64,000 nt of DNA from Simmondsia chinensis (GCA_018398585.1 JAGTTD010000018.1:13027501-13091500); one strand, 5' to 3'; positions 23,061 through 34,366 are shown, counted from the first letter of the stretch. The notes: generated by a model not told the origin, from the letters alone. Translations and numbers: made by a program.

Positions 23061-24431
23061 TGTTTCAAATGATGTGTGTGTGGTCGCCGTGAATGTCAAA
23101 ACAAAACAAATGTGCAAAAGGGACTCACAACGACTAAGAAGTGAGTCCAATTATGAACCGCAGGTCTTTAACCTCAACCACTCACCATTTTTGAAAAAAA
23201 GATAGTGATATATTGGTGTAGCTGATTTGGTTATACTATGAGTTTTGCTTACACTTCAATTAAGAAGACTTTGTTAATAATTTTTGTGGATTTTTTTATG
23301 TATTTTTGTGACAAAAAAAATCAAAGGATATGGACCTAACTCAAGTGGCAGTTAAAGTGACAGAGCAGGACCCATAGACACCTTTCCTCATACACTTAAA
23401 AGTCAGAAACTAGGGTGGAGACAGACCCAAGAGCTCAGCAGTCCACTTACACGTCCTAGTCAATCAGGCTTTCAAGCTCGGCACCCTTGACTTATAATAA
23501 CTCGAATGAGTTTAGGTCTGATTAGATTAAGGTCAAGCAAACCGTATTTAGGTGACTTGATTAGCACCAATGTAGTCAAGGGACAAGCCTTGGCCATCAA
23601 AGCCCTAATCAATGGCGCAAACTTAAGTTCACCCGACTTATTAACCAGTCACAATAGTGTTAAGACCAACGCAATCAAGGGACAAGGCCTTGGCCGTCGA
23701 AGTCTTAAACTAAAGCCTGAAATCTCAACTTGTTGATTTGTGAGAACATATTAAAATTGGAAATTCATATCTATAGCCCGAGAACTGTATTACTATGGAA
23801 GTAAGTACAGCAAACATCTACATTGCATTATGGCTAGCTAAGTTATGCTATTGCTAAGAAAAAGAGCACAAGCATGGTGTAGAAACTTGAAGAAGTTTTG
23901 TCTAGAATGTATGTGTACTACTTAGGACTAACACAGAGTCCTTTATTTAAAGAAAAATAAAGTAACGACTGCACCTATCTTCATGGCAACTCCACCCACG
24001 TTTGGCCACTAAGATTCTCTTTTGTGCGCGTTTATCCTTTACCAAAGTGTCCTGGAGGGAATCCATAATTCCCACATCCGAAATTTTCGTAGAAGTTCGC
24101 TCTAGAAGCTCTATGTTACCTTGAATTAAGCTTAAGGGCCAAGCAACCGAAATTATGCTCCAAGTAACTTCTTCAAGCTTGGAAACTACCGTTCTTGCAG
24201 TTTTCAGGGCAGCCCTCAGGCTCAAGCTTATTTCACCCTTCAGCCATCTCGAAACCTTGAGTGGTTGATAACCTTGTCAAGGGTAATAATGTTTTCTAGG
24301 AACTAGACTCGAGACACTGTTAATGTAGTACTCAAAGTGCTAGCCCCTCATAAGAATACCTCACATGGTGAACACCTGGCACTTGACTCAAGAACGGCAT
24401 CGCTCCAGCCGTGTTGAAATTAGGGTGTAAA
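23061..24431 (-). repeat. LTR shared by gypsy A (as 5' LTR) and gypsy B (as 3' LTR)
   Basis: The right end is fixed: the minus strand starts TGTTTACACCCTAATTTC, preceded by a purine tract belonging to B at 24432-24447. A second copy of the same end is at 36600-37092, also ending in TGTAAACA on plus. The left boundary is approximate because I could not find a clear primer site; it lies between gag remnants (about 23060) and the homologous stretch starting near 23970. Only short frames occur inside. It serves both neighbours in tandem. Confidence 0.7.
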
Positions 24432-24447
24432 CAAATGCCCCTCTTTT
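24432..24447 (-). other. Gypsy B polypurine tract
   Basis: The minus strand reads AAAAGAGGGGCATT directly before the LTR start TGTTTACACC. It shows that the element whose 3' LTR this is extends to the right. Confidence 0.75.
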
Positions 24448-24562
24448 AGCCGTTGGTACATTCAAATTTACAATGGGTAAAAAAGTCTACCTAATTTGAA
24501 CCTTAACGGCTACAGGAAGCTCGAAAGAACACTGTACATCACTTGCTCTTCCTTCCCACATC

Positions 24563-24571
24563 TCTATAAGT
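24563..24571 (+). promoter_or_regulatory. Candidate TATA box of antisense gene in gypsy B
   Basis: CTATAAGTA lies about 150 bases before the ATG at 24721, with a pyrimidine-rich stretch between, as in plant 5' untranslated regions. It is on the strand opposite to the element. The site is weakly supported by sequence alone. Confidence 0.4.
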
Positions 24572-24720
24572 ATGACGGTTGGGGTTTGAACTTTTCACTT
24601 TCTGCTCTGTTTTCGCTTTGTTGTCATCAAGCGCACCTGCAATCTCCTTCCTTCATTCTTGAATCGTTGAATCTTTGATCCAATTTTCTCTTCATTCTTT
24701 TGCTTTCTTTTAATCTAACA

Positions 24721-26415
24721 ATGGCACAAATTTCATTCACCATCTTTGCTCCTCCTCCTCAGGCAGATAGCTCTATGAGCAACTAACCTGGTTTCTTCAA
24801 TCTGATGTTTCGATTGTCCTGATGCTCTTTAGTGCCTGACGGATCCTAGTGTCGTAGAGGAGGATCTTTCTTGGTTGTTAGAGAATGATCCCTCATCGAA
24901 CCAGCCATCTTGCGCCTTAAGGCCAATCTTCGCTGCATCACACGACATCCCAAGTCTTGATGGATTGTTCCTAGATGCTGATGAATCTCCTCTTCTTCAC
25001 GTAGTGTCTTCTGGCTTTTCTTGGGGAGGTCAACACATTTATAAGGAAGCGGTGCCCTTCAAAGGGTATATATTCCTGACCAAGCGATACCCTCAATGGG
25101 TAGATGGGCTAATGGTGACTCATGGTGATAAATGGAAGCAACTTCATATCTATGAAGCCATCAGACTGTTCACTATGCCCTCAGGTATGATTTTCTTGTT
25201 GTAACAGCATTAATCTACTGCTGGAACACTTGTCATAGCACTTTTGTCCTCTTTGAGTGGTTCTTAGGAACCACCTTGGAGAACATAGTGGCCCTAACAG
25301 GTCTTTCACCTAGGGGAGGAGAGTTGCCCCTTGAATCTTACATTTCTTCAGAGGCTGAAGCCTTTGCCTCTTCCTTCCTCCTTGTTTACTTTTTTGGAGG
25401 TTATGAGTCTTTTGTCGAAAAGTTTGTAACAAAAGCTCATGACTTTAGGCAAGGTTCCAGAGAAGAGGAGGTATGCTTTTGTTTGTTTTGGTTAAACAAA
25501 TCTTTCTTTGCCAACTCTTCTAATGTAGTTCTCAAGTTCCTCGAGACCATGGCCATCAATCTTGCTTTAAGTAATGGCCCTTTATCCTTGGGTCCATTAT
25601 TTTTGGCTCAAGTGTATGGCTATCTCAAAGACATTATAGCCAAAAACTATGGTGCTCCTGTAGGTGGTCCCTTATGGCTAGTCCAATTGCAGGCTCGGGC
25701 CTTTTTTCCTAAGCTATGTCCTAGAGGTCCCTATGCTCGCATAGAAGAAGGGGTTTCTATTTTTAGTGAGCAGTTTGTCCGTTGTAAGGTCCAAATTCCT
25801 CTAGGATGGTCATTTGATCGATACCTTGAGACTCTATTGTCCTCTTGAGAGAGGCGGGGACCCCAGTGGACCTCTTTCAATAAGAGGAACCTTGGTTCTG
25901 AATGGTTTAGGAAACTAGACCACCATAATGCAGACATCAATTCCCAAATTTGGCAAGCAATCTTGTTCCCCCAATATTTGTTCTTTTACCACCAGACTCA
26001 TCCTGGAGTGGAAATCTCTAGGCCTGGCTTCTTTCCTTGGCATCTTGGTATGGTCCAGGATATCCCTTTTCCAAACCTAAGTAGCAAGAACCTTTGGTGG
26101 GCTAGGAGGTCTTCACTCCAGCTTGCTCAGCTCCTCGAGCTTCGAGCTTTAAACAAGGAAATTAGGTCCCTTTATGGGTACCCTATGGCTTATGAGGTCA
26201 CCCCATGTGCCACACCATGTTCTTTAGCTTGGTACCAAGACTATTGGTCCTCCTTGGAGGGCAGAGGCGCCAGGCAGTATTTTATGCTTCCTCTTGAGAT
26301 TACAAGTCCTAGTTTCAGGAGAATCCGGCCAGTTCTTCGCAAGCCTACCCTGAAAAAACGCAATCAGGTAGTAAGCCACTCTGAAGTATGCTTTGATTAC
26401 CAGTGGTTTGAATAA
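24721..26415 (+). pseudogene. Antisense gene in gypsy B: plant-mobile-domain-like protein, broken
   Basis: Starts MAQISFTIFAPPPQADSSMS (24721), then frames 24875-25204, 25276-25848 and 25963-26415 follow in order on plus. The pieces read ALICCWNTCHSTFVLFEW (with a frame change), LENIVALTGLSPRGGELP, then VCFCLFWLNKSFF, ALSNGPLSLGPLFLAQVYG and VQLQARAFFPKL. This matches the PMD plan: a tryptophan-rich helix, TLEDVxxLTGLP-like text, then a cysteine/tryptophan core (known in MAIN/MAIL1 proteins and in some transposons). PMD genes antisense to pol are known extra genes in gypsy elements. Here at least three stops or shifts break it. Role unknown. Confidence 0.65.
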
Positions 26416-27513
26416 GATCTAACCCTTATTCTTTTACCTTTAAAGCAGCTGTCTAGGTGACTCCTAGGAGTGCCAGACAAGGAGCTTCACTAAGATGCTG
26501 CTTGAGGAATCCCCTCCAGGGGCCTCTTAACTAGCCTGTAGGGTTGGTGGCTCTAAGAAGAAGAAGAAGAAGGATGTTGCTCCTCACACTTACCCAGTTG
26601 TAGCAGAAGAAGAAGAAGCAAAAGAAGAAGAAGAAGCATTACTAATCTCATAATTAGTGAGTAGGATAAGAAGAACCAGGCTTCTTGCAGTAGAGGTATT
26701 GGTCTTTCTTAATTGGTATCTTCATTTACTTTATTAAAGCAGCTTCTAACATGGCCATCACCCTTCTAGGGAGTCTCTTCCCTAGTTAACTTATATCAAG
26801 GCCTTGTCTAAGCTCCTTTCTTTCCTTCTTGGAGTTTCAATCTCTATGGAAGAGATCTCTGAAGGTATACCTTTATCTAATTTTCCTATCCTCGATGTTT
26901 TAAACCATACTTCGTCTTAACATGAGAGTATTGTTTTTCAAAACTCCTCTTGAGGGAGTTGTAGTAGCGGCTGAGGAGCCAACAGTAATTCCAATAGCTG
27001 AGGGTTCTACTGAAACTTTGGGGGTCTCACCAGACGTCCCTATGGCAACCCTACCAGCAGCAACACCTTCCTTGCCCCAGACTGAGGCCTTCGAGGTCAA
27101 GGCATCTCTTTTCACCTTGGGTGTTTTCTAAAGTTAAAACTTTGCATGATCTAGTTCATTTTCTCTTTTAAGGTTACTCCCCCCAGACCCGTTCCATCAA
27201 AGATAGGAGGATCTGTCCCCCCGTTAGAGAGACTCGAAGCAAGTGGCAGGCTGGCCTTCTAGCAGCTTGACCAGGCATCTCCTAAACTCTAATGGCTGAG
27301 GGAGCCATATTCAAAGAAACCATGTCCTTAATCAGATCCTTGAAGGAGGATCCAAAGGTAGCTCCTTCTATTAATAGAGAACTCAAATCCCTCGAGGAGG
27401 TGCTCTTGAAGATCAACCAAGAGGCTCCAAGCCTCTTTTAAAGGAAACAACACTGTCAGGATGCCATCAGGAATCTAGGGTGTTTAGTTGGCCTAGGAGG
27501 CTTACAACTTTTT
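26416..27513 (+). other. Middle part of antisense gene region, low complexity
   Basis: Contains AAG/AGA triplet tracts (26555-26640) that would code lysine/glutamate-rich text, and short frames such as 26922-27131 (proline/alanine-rich, FKTPLEGVVVAAEEP). No fixed homology seen. Plausibly the linker between the PMD-like part and the coiled coil; introns could be present. Confidence 0.4.
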
Positions 27514-27798
27514 TTGGAAGAGCTTCAAGCAGTAAGAGGGTTTCAAGACCATCAAGCTCAGAGGACTCAAGGCTTAGAGGATGAAATCCACCACTTGGAG
27601 GAGACGCTACACCAGCTTAAGCAAGAGCTACTCTCCTTGAGACAACAGTGCATCTCTCAAGGTTCCGAGGTTAGAAGACTTGAGGAAGCTATTGTGGAAG
27701 CTCAGAGAAGCAACGAAACCCTTCAAGAGGAAGCTCTTACTTTGGGCCATGATTTGAACAATGCAACTAGTCATCTAGCCTTAATAGGAAAGTCCTGA
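27514..27798 (+). pseudogene. Antisense gene in gypsy B: C-terminal coiled coil
   Basis: The 94-residue frame has heptad spacing of L and I: LEDEIHHLEETLHQLKQEL, then LRQQCISQGSEVRRLEEAI and NETLQEEALTLGHDL. It ends at a stop followed by a T-rich 3' segment. Position after the PMD-like part and same strand suggest it is the tail of the same gene. A coiled coil would allow oligomerisation. Confidence 0.6.
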
Positions 27799-28199
27799 TC
27801 AAGAATTAGGGCTTAACTCTTTTGAATTTCAGTCCTTGTAAAAGAGATTTTGGCAGTATATATTACTCATTTGTTATACTTGTGTATGTAAGCCATGTAT
27901 TCTCTCCTTAATCAATGAAGTTCGCATTTGCTCAATATGCCTTTCAGATTGGTAGTTCTATTCCTTTTTTTTATGGTTTCAATTCAAGGGTCATTAGGTT
28001 GATCCTCAAGATATTGATATCAAAATTGGATCCACAACTCTGAGAATCTATACTTAAGGACTTCATTATTAGAATCCCAGATCGATAGTATGTATTTCTT
28101 TAAGAATCCATCACTTATGGCCCTTGGGTGGGTGAATTCTTCCATCTAGGTCTTGGAGTAAATAGGCATTCCCTCCAAATACTTCTATGACTCTAAATA
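27799..28199. other. Spacer between antisense gene and gypsy B integrase
   Basis: Mixed: plus-strand 3' untranslated part of the antisense gene (TTAATCAATGAAG near 27910), then minus-strand integrase C-terminal remnants from about 28080 (PPKGHK-like). No long frame. Confidence 0.4.
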
Positions 28200-29240
28200 C
28201 CCCCCCCCCCCCCCCCAACCCAATTTGGGGACCTTTTTCTATAGACACAATTCTTCTAGCCAATGGGTAAAACCACTTTCTAGATGAGATCCCCTAAGTC
28301 AAAAGACTTAGGCCTTACCTTCTTGTAGGCCTTAGCAACCCTCTTCTTTTGAGTCTCTAGTTTATGAAGAGCTTCAGGCCTTAGTAAGCTCGTCCATGAT
28401 GAACTTCTCATATTCAAGTTCAAACAACTTCTCTTAATAGGCTAGTCTAATAGACTGAACTATTATCTCCATGGGGAATACTGCATCATGGCCATATGTT
28501 AAATGAAAAAGAGTTATCCCAATGGCATCTCTTTTAGAGGTTCTCTAGGTCCAAAGGACATCTAACAACAATTCATGCCATTTTCTGGGGTGACCCTCTA
28601 TCGTCTTCGCGATGTTGACTTTTGGAATCTTATTAGTTGATTCTGCCTGGCCATTAGCTTAAGCGTAATAGGGTGTTGAGTTTAAGATTTCTATATTAAA
28701 ACTTCTGGTAAACTCCTTGACCTCAGCTCCGTTAAACACTCTAGCCTGATCCACTGCGATGGTTTTTGGAATACCAAACCTACATAGGATATATTCTTTG
28801 ATAGAATCAATCACATCTTGCTGATTGATGTTCCTTTATGGTTAGCTTCCACCCATTTTGTGAAGTAATCAATGGCCACGAGCATATAAGAATGTTGCTT
28901 ACTGAAAGGTGGGGTTAATGTCCCCTATAATATCCATTGCTCGGCCTTTAAATGGCCATGGCTTAACAATGGCAAGCATCTCGATAGCAGGGACCCTAGG
29001 CACATGTCCATGTCTCTGGTATGCCTTGCACCATTTAGTGTTTTTTGTGCAATTACCCATCATGGATGGCCAATAGTAACCATAACGCCTGATTAGCCAG
29101 TGCATTGTATTGCTAGCTAATTGGGATCCACAGATACCCTCATGGGCTCCTACCATTACTAGCATTGCTTTGCCCTAGTCAAGGCAGTTGAGAAGCACTC
29201 CACAAGCATCCTTTTATGTAATTCTCCGGATTCACCATCT
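28200..29240 (-). pseudogene. Gypsy B integrase
   Basis: The frame at 28899-29165 gives CGSQLASNTMHWLIRRYGYYWPSM, with the H2C2 zinc part continuing through WCKAYQRHGHVPRVPAIEM (C-x2-C pattern degenerate). The catalytic core lies at 28440-28890 in broken frames, with GIPKTIAVDQARVFNGAEV around 28740-28790, the text that normally precedes the DN of the second aspartate, and STPYY. The C-terminal part at 28250-28330 contains SPNWVG interrupted by a run of 17 C (28200-28216). It would insert the cDNA. Inactive. Confidence 0.8.
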
Positions 29241-29279
29241 AAGTGGAATCTGTGAGATTTCATTTTCATCTTTTTATCC

Positions 29280-30340
29280 TTAATGTAATTTTTTTGGGTT
29301 TCTGAAGTAATCCATCAGAGCCTTTCTCCAATCATCTTGTTGACTTAGGACAGTTTGATGTGCCTCATAGTACTCCAAACATTCATTTGGCACACCTTCG
29401 AAGGACTTAGTATACTTGATTTCATGATCCAAAACCTTACTCTTAGTGACCATAGTCTCTTCACACCAAGCTCTAGATAATTTGTACCCAGATGCCAACT
29501 GAGCTAAGCCATTGACTGCCTTATTCTGTTCCTTGGGGGTGTGCTCGAACTGTACCTTATTGAATTTTCTCAATAGTTTGCATACAATTGCTAGATACCG
29601 ACTCGTGGTATCAATGAGGCACTAGAATTTCCTTTTTACTTGGCAAATTACCAATTGCGAATCCCTCGTGACAAGGACATTGAGGACTTGCATTTCTAGC
29701 AGAGTTTAAAGGACAATTATTAGAGCTTCATACTTAGCCATGTTATTGGAACATCTTCCCACCAAACTAAAAGCCAACTTAGTGATGATTCCCTCAGGGG
29801 ATTCTATCACAATTCTCACTCTAATACTAAAGGTTATCCTTGATCCTTCAAAGAATAGTTTCTAAGGAACTAGTTCTGCCACTAGGGGGTATTCTAGCTC
29901 GTTATCTAAGATAGTTTGAATATTTAGATGGTCAGCTAAAAAGTCTGTCAGGGCTTGGCCCTTTACTAACTTTTGTGACACATATACCAACTCAAATTGA
30001 AGTAGAGCTACACTCTACTTGTTTAACTTTCCTCTCAAGAATGGTCTATCTAACATATAATTAAAGACGTTTTTTTGGGCTACCACACATACAGTAAATG
30101 CCAAGAAACAATGTCTTAATTTTGTTGATGCATAAAACAAAGATAAACATAACTTTTCAATTGGGGAATACTTTATTTCACATTCATTTAGGCAACAGCT
30201 AAGGTAGAAAACAGCTTGTTCAAAACCTTACTCATTGTCCTAAACAAGCAAACAACCAATAGATTCCTTTGAAGTAGAGATGTAGATGTTCAAAGGCTTA
30301 CCCTGCTTAGTAGTGGCGGCCTAATCAAGTAATCATTGAT
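29280..30340 (-). pseudogene. Gypsy B RNase H and connection domain
   Basis: The frame at 29280-29573 reads VQFEHTPKEQNKAVNGLAQLAS, the RNase H end (usual text: R-x-x-N-x-x-A-D-x-L-A), with N-G-L-A replacing D-x-L-A. The preceding part at 29600-30130 is spread over several frames and aligns with gypsy A 320-1010. The core aspartate motifs cannot be read in one frame. Confidence 0.7.
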
Positions 30341-31154
30341 GGCCTCAAATGCTGCTTGATGTGACTCCTCCCACTTGAAGTCCCTCCCAAACTTGAGCTT
30401 CAGCAGTAGACAGAGTTTTTCCTGCGATATTCAAGATAAAATGTCTTAGGAAGTTAACCTACCCTAGGAAATGTTGAAGCTCCTTTTTCCTTGAAGGTGG
30501 CTTGGCCATATGGATAGCGTTAGTCTTATTAACATCCACCTCGATGCCCCTTTGGTGTACAAGAAAACCTAAAAATTTTCCAGCTCATATGCCCAAAGTG
30601 CATTTCAATGGATTCATCCCAAGGTTGTGAGCCCTCATTCTAAGGAAAGCACTCCTCAAGTCTTCCATATGTTTATCTTGGGATTTCGATTTGACCATGA
30701 TACTGTCTGCATAGACTTCCATGGTCTTGCCGATGAGGTCCTGAAAAAGCATGTTCATGGCTCTTTGGTAGGAGGCGCCAGCATTCTTCAAAACAAAGCA
30801 CATAGCCACCCATTCAAATGTCCCTATTGACCCAAGACATCTAAATGCTATCTTATGGGTATCCTCCGTGGCACTCATAACATAGTAGTACCCACAATAG
30901 CCATCCATAAAGGACAACACCTCTTGCCTCGAGGTTGAATCAATGAGCATATCAGCAATAGGCATAGGGTATTCATGTTTTGGGGTGGCTGCATTCAGAT
31001 CTTTGAAATCAATACAGACTCTAATTTTGCTATTCTTTTTTATAATAGGGACAACTTTAGAAAGCCACTCAACATACCTAGCAATTCTAATAAATTTGGC
31101 CTTCGAGAGTCTTTCAATATCTTCCTTGACCAAATGTATGAATCCTTGAGACAT
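30341..31154 (-). pseudogene. Gypsy B reverse transcriptase
   Basis: A 189-codon frame (30585-31154) runs from DIERLSKAKFIRIARYVEW through VCIDFKDLNAATPKHEYPMP and SFMDGYCGYYYVMS to GASYQRAMNMLFQDL and LEVYADSIMVKS-type text. The catalytic F/YxDD reads YADS, so the second aspartate pair is broken although the frame is open. Bases 30341-30584 hold the thumb/connection (LGxVNFLRHFI-like) in other frames. It would copy the RNA to DNA; it cannot here. The open frame with a lost active site implies decay by substitution. Confidence 0.88.
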
Positions 31155-31873
31155 CCTCTTCTGGTCCTAGATGATGGACATCAAGCCTAGCTTGATTGGA
31201 AGCCTATGCTCTATCACTTTTCTATCTAGGCCAGACATTTCATGATGGTCCCAAGCAAAGCAATCCTTGAATTCACAGAGGAAAGTCAAGTACTTCTCTT
31301 TCTACTCCTCAAAAAGCAAAGCACTAAGATATGTAGGTCTTGGGTCCTCTGTCGAGCCCAAATTAACCTAGAAGAGAAGGTATTGGACCTCAGCCCTTAG
31401 ATCCTCCATTTTGGCTGGTGCTACTCTTAGATCACAAAGCTCCAATTTCTTTTCTTGTGCTACATGGACTTAAAAACCATGAAATGGTTGCTCAGTCCAG
31501 AGCTAATCCTCAGGCCACAAACCTTGTTAATGTTGAGGAGATGGCTTCTTTGACCATTAATAGAAGGTCTTGACACCTCCGCATTGAGATTCTAGGGTGC
31601 ATTGGGAGTCCTCTTCATCAAGAAGGGCCCTCATGTCTCCCCAAAAATCTTAATCTTCGGACTCAATTTCCACTTGACCAACCTCAGCTTCGATTCTTGG
31701 GTTGTCAAGGATGGCTATCGTGTCCTGTTGTTGGGTAGATTGTGAAGTGGCCCACTTGATGTCTAGAGGTCCCATGCCATCTTCATAGAATTTTGCCTTA
31801 ACATAGTTAGAGCAAGCCATGAATGGCTGTAATATGCCAAAACAACCTCATACTTGTCATGGCTCTGGAAGAT
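31155..31873 (-). pseudogene. Gypsy B protease-RT linker
   Basis: Aligns with gypsy A 2041-2461 plus 11213-11760. Contains the stretch at 31580-31650 that matches A 11210-11280, showing that copia 1 interrupts A within this linker. Short broken frames only. Confidence 0.7.
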
Positions 31874-32356
31874 TTACAACTGGTGAAGTGAGGATGGAAT
31901 ACAATAATTGGCATGCAGCCAATCTCTACCAAACAAAGCATTATAGCTCGACATAGTTTCCACCACAAAGAAGGCTGTTAGCTTGCTTAGGCAGCCAATA
32001 GTTACATCATTTGGGATAACTCCTTCAGATCTGTTGGTAGCTTCTAAAAATCCACAGATTGCCACAGCTGAAGTGATTAAGTCTTCTCGAGACTTACCAA
32101 TGACCCTCGGCATATATGAAGGCAAGACATTGATAGCCATACCATTATCCACCAAAACCCAGTTCATCAGAATGCCATCGAATTTGGCCTTGATATATAG
32201 GGGCTTGATGTTTTTAATCATCTTCATTATGTCAGGTAGATCATTAGGCAATTTGGATGTTGTAGCATTAACTACGAAAGATAAAAGGTCAAGTGTACCT
32301 TTAGGGGCTGCTACCTCAACTATGTGCTCGACTTGAGGCTCGTCATCTGATGCTAT
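31874..32356 (-). pseudogene. Gypsy B aspartic protease
   Basis: The frame (161 codons, 31874-32359) reads IKAKFDGILMNWVLVDNGMAINVLPSYM, followed by a second protease motif region TIGCLSKLTAFFVVETMSSYNALFGRDWLHA. LFGRDWL is the conserved LGRDWL stretch of gypsy retropepsins. D-N-G replaces D-S/T-G as in gypsy A. The left end of this frame meets the CACAT duplication of the G/H insertion; the N-terminal part of the region continues at 35847. Confidence 0.85.
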
Positions 32357-32361
32357 CACAT
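32357..32361. repeat. CACAT, left flank of the G-H composite
   Basis: Matches CACAT at 35842-35846 across the two elements. Read as one target duplication flanking both. Confidence 0.75.
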
Positions 32362-32682
32362 TCCTATAATCAAGGATCAGAACATAGGATAGAAGTGAAA
32401 GAGAGTTGAGATGAGAGAGAGAATTGGAGGTACGAAGATAAATATAGGGTTAGGGATGATAAAAGAATGAACATTTGCTATTACTTGACGTAAGATGATG
32501 CAAAAATCAACAATTAAGCTATTTATCCTCCCTCAACCACCAAACTAACTAACCTGGCTTCACAACAACTTGTCCCAACAAACTATCTAAGCACTAACTA
32601 ACTCTCTTCAATTATAAAATATCTATGAATAGAATGTTTACACTTTATTACAATTAAATATCATACTATAAGGGTCATGACA
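32362..32682 (-). repeat. Element G 3' LTR (left)
   Basis: Begins on the minus strand TGTCATGACCCTTATAG and aligns with 33712-34042. The outer (left) end is eroded: TCCTATAATCAAGG where the partner reads TGTCATGATCATGG. Confidence 0.8.
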
Positions 32683-33711
32683 TTGCCCATCCCTTCAAAT
32701 GATTCATGTCCTCAAGAATCAAATTGAGGAAACTAACTTCTGAGAAATTTATAACCTTCTCATGTAGCATCATCTACCCTCCGATTCAAAAGAGTCTAAG
32801 TTGCATCACTTATTCGGCGTTGAGTAACAGTATGGTTATGTCCATCAACCAACTCCCCAAGTACCTATTCCGGTTTGAGGAAAGCATTGACATGTTCTAG
32901 TATTATTTGCCTTCCTATTAAAGAGCTAAAGTAATGCATCACCAACAACAGCACAAGCATGGAGATTATTTAACAAAATCTTCATTACCCATGACTTGGG
33001 TGACGTAATACCCAATTGACGTGATATCGTATTCGAGAAAATTTCTGCAGGGTCGAGGTGCATGCTTCTTCTTTGCTTTATTTTAACACTTCTTAATGGA
33101 AGCTTACCTGATGTTCTTGAAACTTTTGATTTAAAGTTTCTAATCAAAAATTTTGCAATCTTGTTCTTTTTCCTTCTTTTATTAGGCGATTTAGAGCTCC
33201 GCTTCGAGACGGGTTTTGATTTTGGAGGATTTGAACAAGGAATCGCCCTCTTGATTGTGTAAGGAGAAAAGAATAGTGGACACCTTCTAACCTAAGATTT
33301 GTGGATGCATTTCATGAAAACGACTGATCTCCAGCTTGGGTTGTTGAAAAGAAGAACTCCACCCTACATTAACTTGTTCTACCCCCTGTTTTTGAAGCTT
33401 GGAAAGAAGAAGTAGGAGTTTAGGGGGTACTACATTGGCTTGAATTGCTACCATGCTACCCACTATTCCAGTGCCATTGTTCTGATTTAATTTCTTCTAA
33501 ATACCCACTAATTGTTGCTGCATCAGCTCTTGGGATTGATGTAGGTGACCAATGGTAATTACAAGGTTTTGAAGAAGTTGTTAAAGTGTTATCATCTGCT
33601 CCAAGGCTTTAGGACCACTAACAAAGTTCGAGGTTGACATCAATGCCTATTTCTTCCCTTCCGCCAGATTGTTGTACCCAAATTTGCCAAAATTACAGCT
33701 CTGATACCAAT
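32683..33711 (-). pseudogene. Element G internal region: small protein remnant
   Basis: On the minus strand a start-like MSTSNFVSGPKALEQMITL at about 33636 leads into helical, glutamine-rich text (HLHQSQELMQQQLVGI) with two in-frame stops, followed by a basic tail at 32926-33147 with SGKLPLRSVKIKQRRS and DPAEIF. The tail matches the H protein (AGKLPSRNIRAKQKKG, SPEIF). So G and H coded related proteins: an N-terminal coiled coil and a basic C-terminal motif. Function unknown. No gag or pol match recognised. Nonfunctional here by stops. Confidence 0.55.
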
Positions 33712-34042
33712 TGTCATGATCATGGATCATAACATAGGATAGAAGTGAAAGATAGTTGAGATAAGAGAGAGAATTAGAGAGAATTCGAGATGCGAAGAGA
33801 ATTTAAGGGCTAGGGATGAGAAAACAATGAATATTTGCTATTACTTGACAAAAGAGAATACAAGAATCAACAATTAAGCTATTTATCCTCCCTCAACCAC
33901 CAAACTAACTAATTTGGCTTTACAACAACTTTTCCTGCCAAATTATCTAAGCACTAACTAACTCGGTTCAATTATAAAATATCTATAAATAGGATGTTTA
34001 CACTTGATTATAATTGAATATCCTACTATAAGGGTCACGACA
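33712..34042 (-). repeat. Element G 5' LTR (right)
   Basis: Plus-strand text TGTCATGATCATGG...GGGTCACGACA gives proper TG...CA ends on the minus strand. A TATA-like ctataaatagg stretch lies near 33985-33995. The next four bases are TTAT, then the H LTR begins. Confidence 0.85.
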
Positions 34043-34046
34043 TTAT
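34043..34046. other. TTAT junction between elements G and H
   Basis: Four bases between the G right LTR and the H left LTR. They match neither CACAT flank, so this is not a normal independent insertion junction. Confidence 0.7.
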
Positions 34047-34329
34047 TGTTACGAACCTAGGGTTTGTGACAGGTGAGAGAGGAGTTAGAGTATGAAATGA
34101 GAAAGAAAGAAAGCCAGACTATGGGAAGAGAAAGAATTAGGGATGAGAGAGTTAGAGAGAGAAAGTAAGATATGAGAAAGTAAAATGACTCTGATTATTA
34201 CATTCGATATCCTCATTACAAGAGATTACATTGCTATTTATAGAAAAACTAAGCTAACAACTCAATAAGAACACCCCTTGTCATGACCTACTTGACCGAA
34301 ACATCATGTCCGTGACTAAGTTCGTGACA
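34047..34329 (-). repeat. Element H 3' LTR (left)
   Basis: Plus text starts TGTTACGAACCTAGGG and ends GTTCGTGACA; it aligns with 35553-35841. Confidence 0.85.
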
Positions 34330-34344
34330 TTTCCCATCCCTTCA

Positions 34345-34366
34345 CCATCCTTGTCCTCAAGGATGG
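34345..34366 (-). other. Element H PPT-side hairpin
   Basis: CCATCCTTG-TCCT-CAAGGATGG on the plus strand is a perfect 9-bp stem with a 4-base loop. It lies 2 bases from the purine tract. F (54568-54585) and G (32700-32721) have the same loop with different stem sequences. Confidence 0.8.

Larger units (their letters stand above)
1..24431 (-). mobile_element. Gypsy A: Tat-like Ty3/gypsy retrotransposon, decayed, split by two copia elements, 3' end outside window
   Basis: Read right to left on the minus strand the order is LTR (about 23060-24431), gag (22506-22920 continuing at 12350-13618), protease (11759-12145), reverse transcriptase (1540-2040), RNase H (320-1000) and integrase zinc domain (1-309). 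Gag-protease-RT-RNaseH-integrase is the Ty3/gypsy order. The gag motif YCKWHDSLTHSTKN and the RT motif VCIDFKDLNAATPKDEYPM are of the kind found in Tat-lineage elements; that assignment is from memory. Stops and frameshifts fall throughout, so it is dead. Removing copia 1 (AGGTC duplication) and copia 2 (ATATT duplication) rejoins the homology with gypsy B. The 3' LTR lies left of the window. Confidence 0.85.
32362..34042 (-). mobile_element. Element G: small non-autonomous LTR retrotransposon
   Basis: LTRs 321 bp (32362-32682) and 331 bp (33712-34042). Primer site ATTGGTATCAGAGC at 33698-33711 (minus strand). Purine tract AAGGGATGGGCAA at 32683-32695. Internal 1029 bp has no gag or pol; it codes remnants of one small protein. 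It has a hairpin with loop AGGA beside the purine tract (32700-32721). It inserts in gypsy B and is paired with H. Confidence 0.85.

Noticed and set aside
26555..26640. AAG triplet tract as a regulatory or unstable repeat
   Set aside because: Short and impure; ordinary low-complexity coding remnant.
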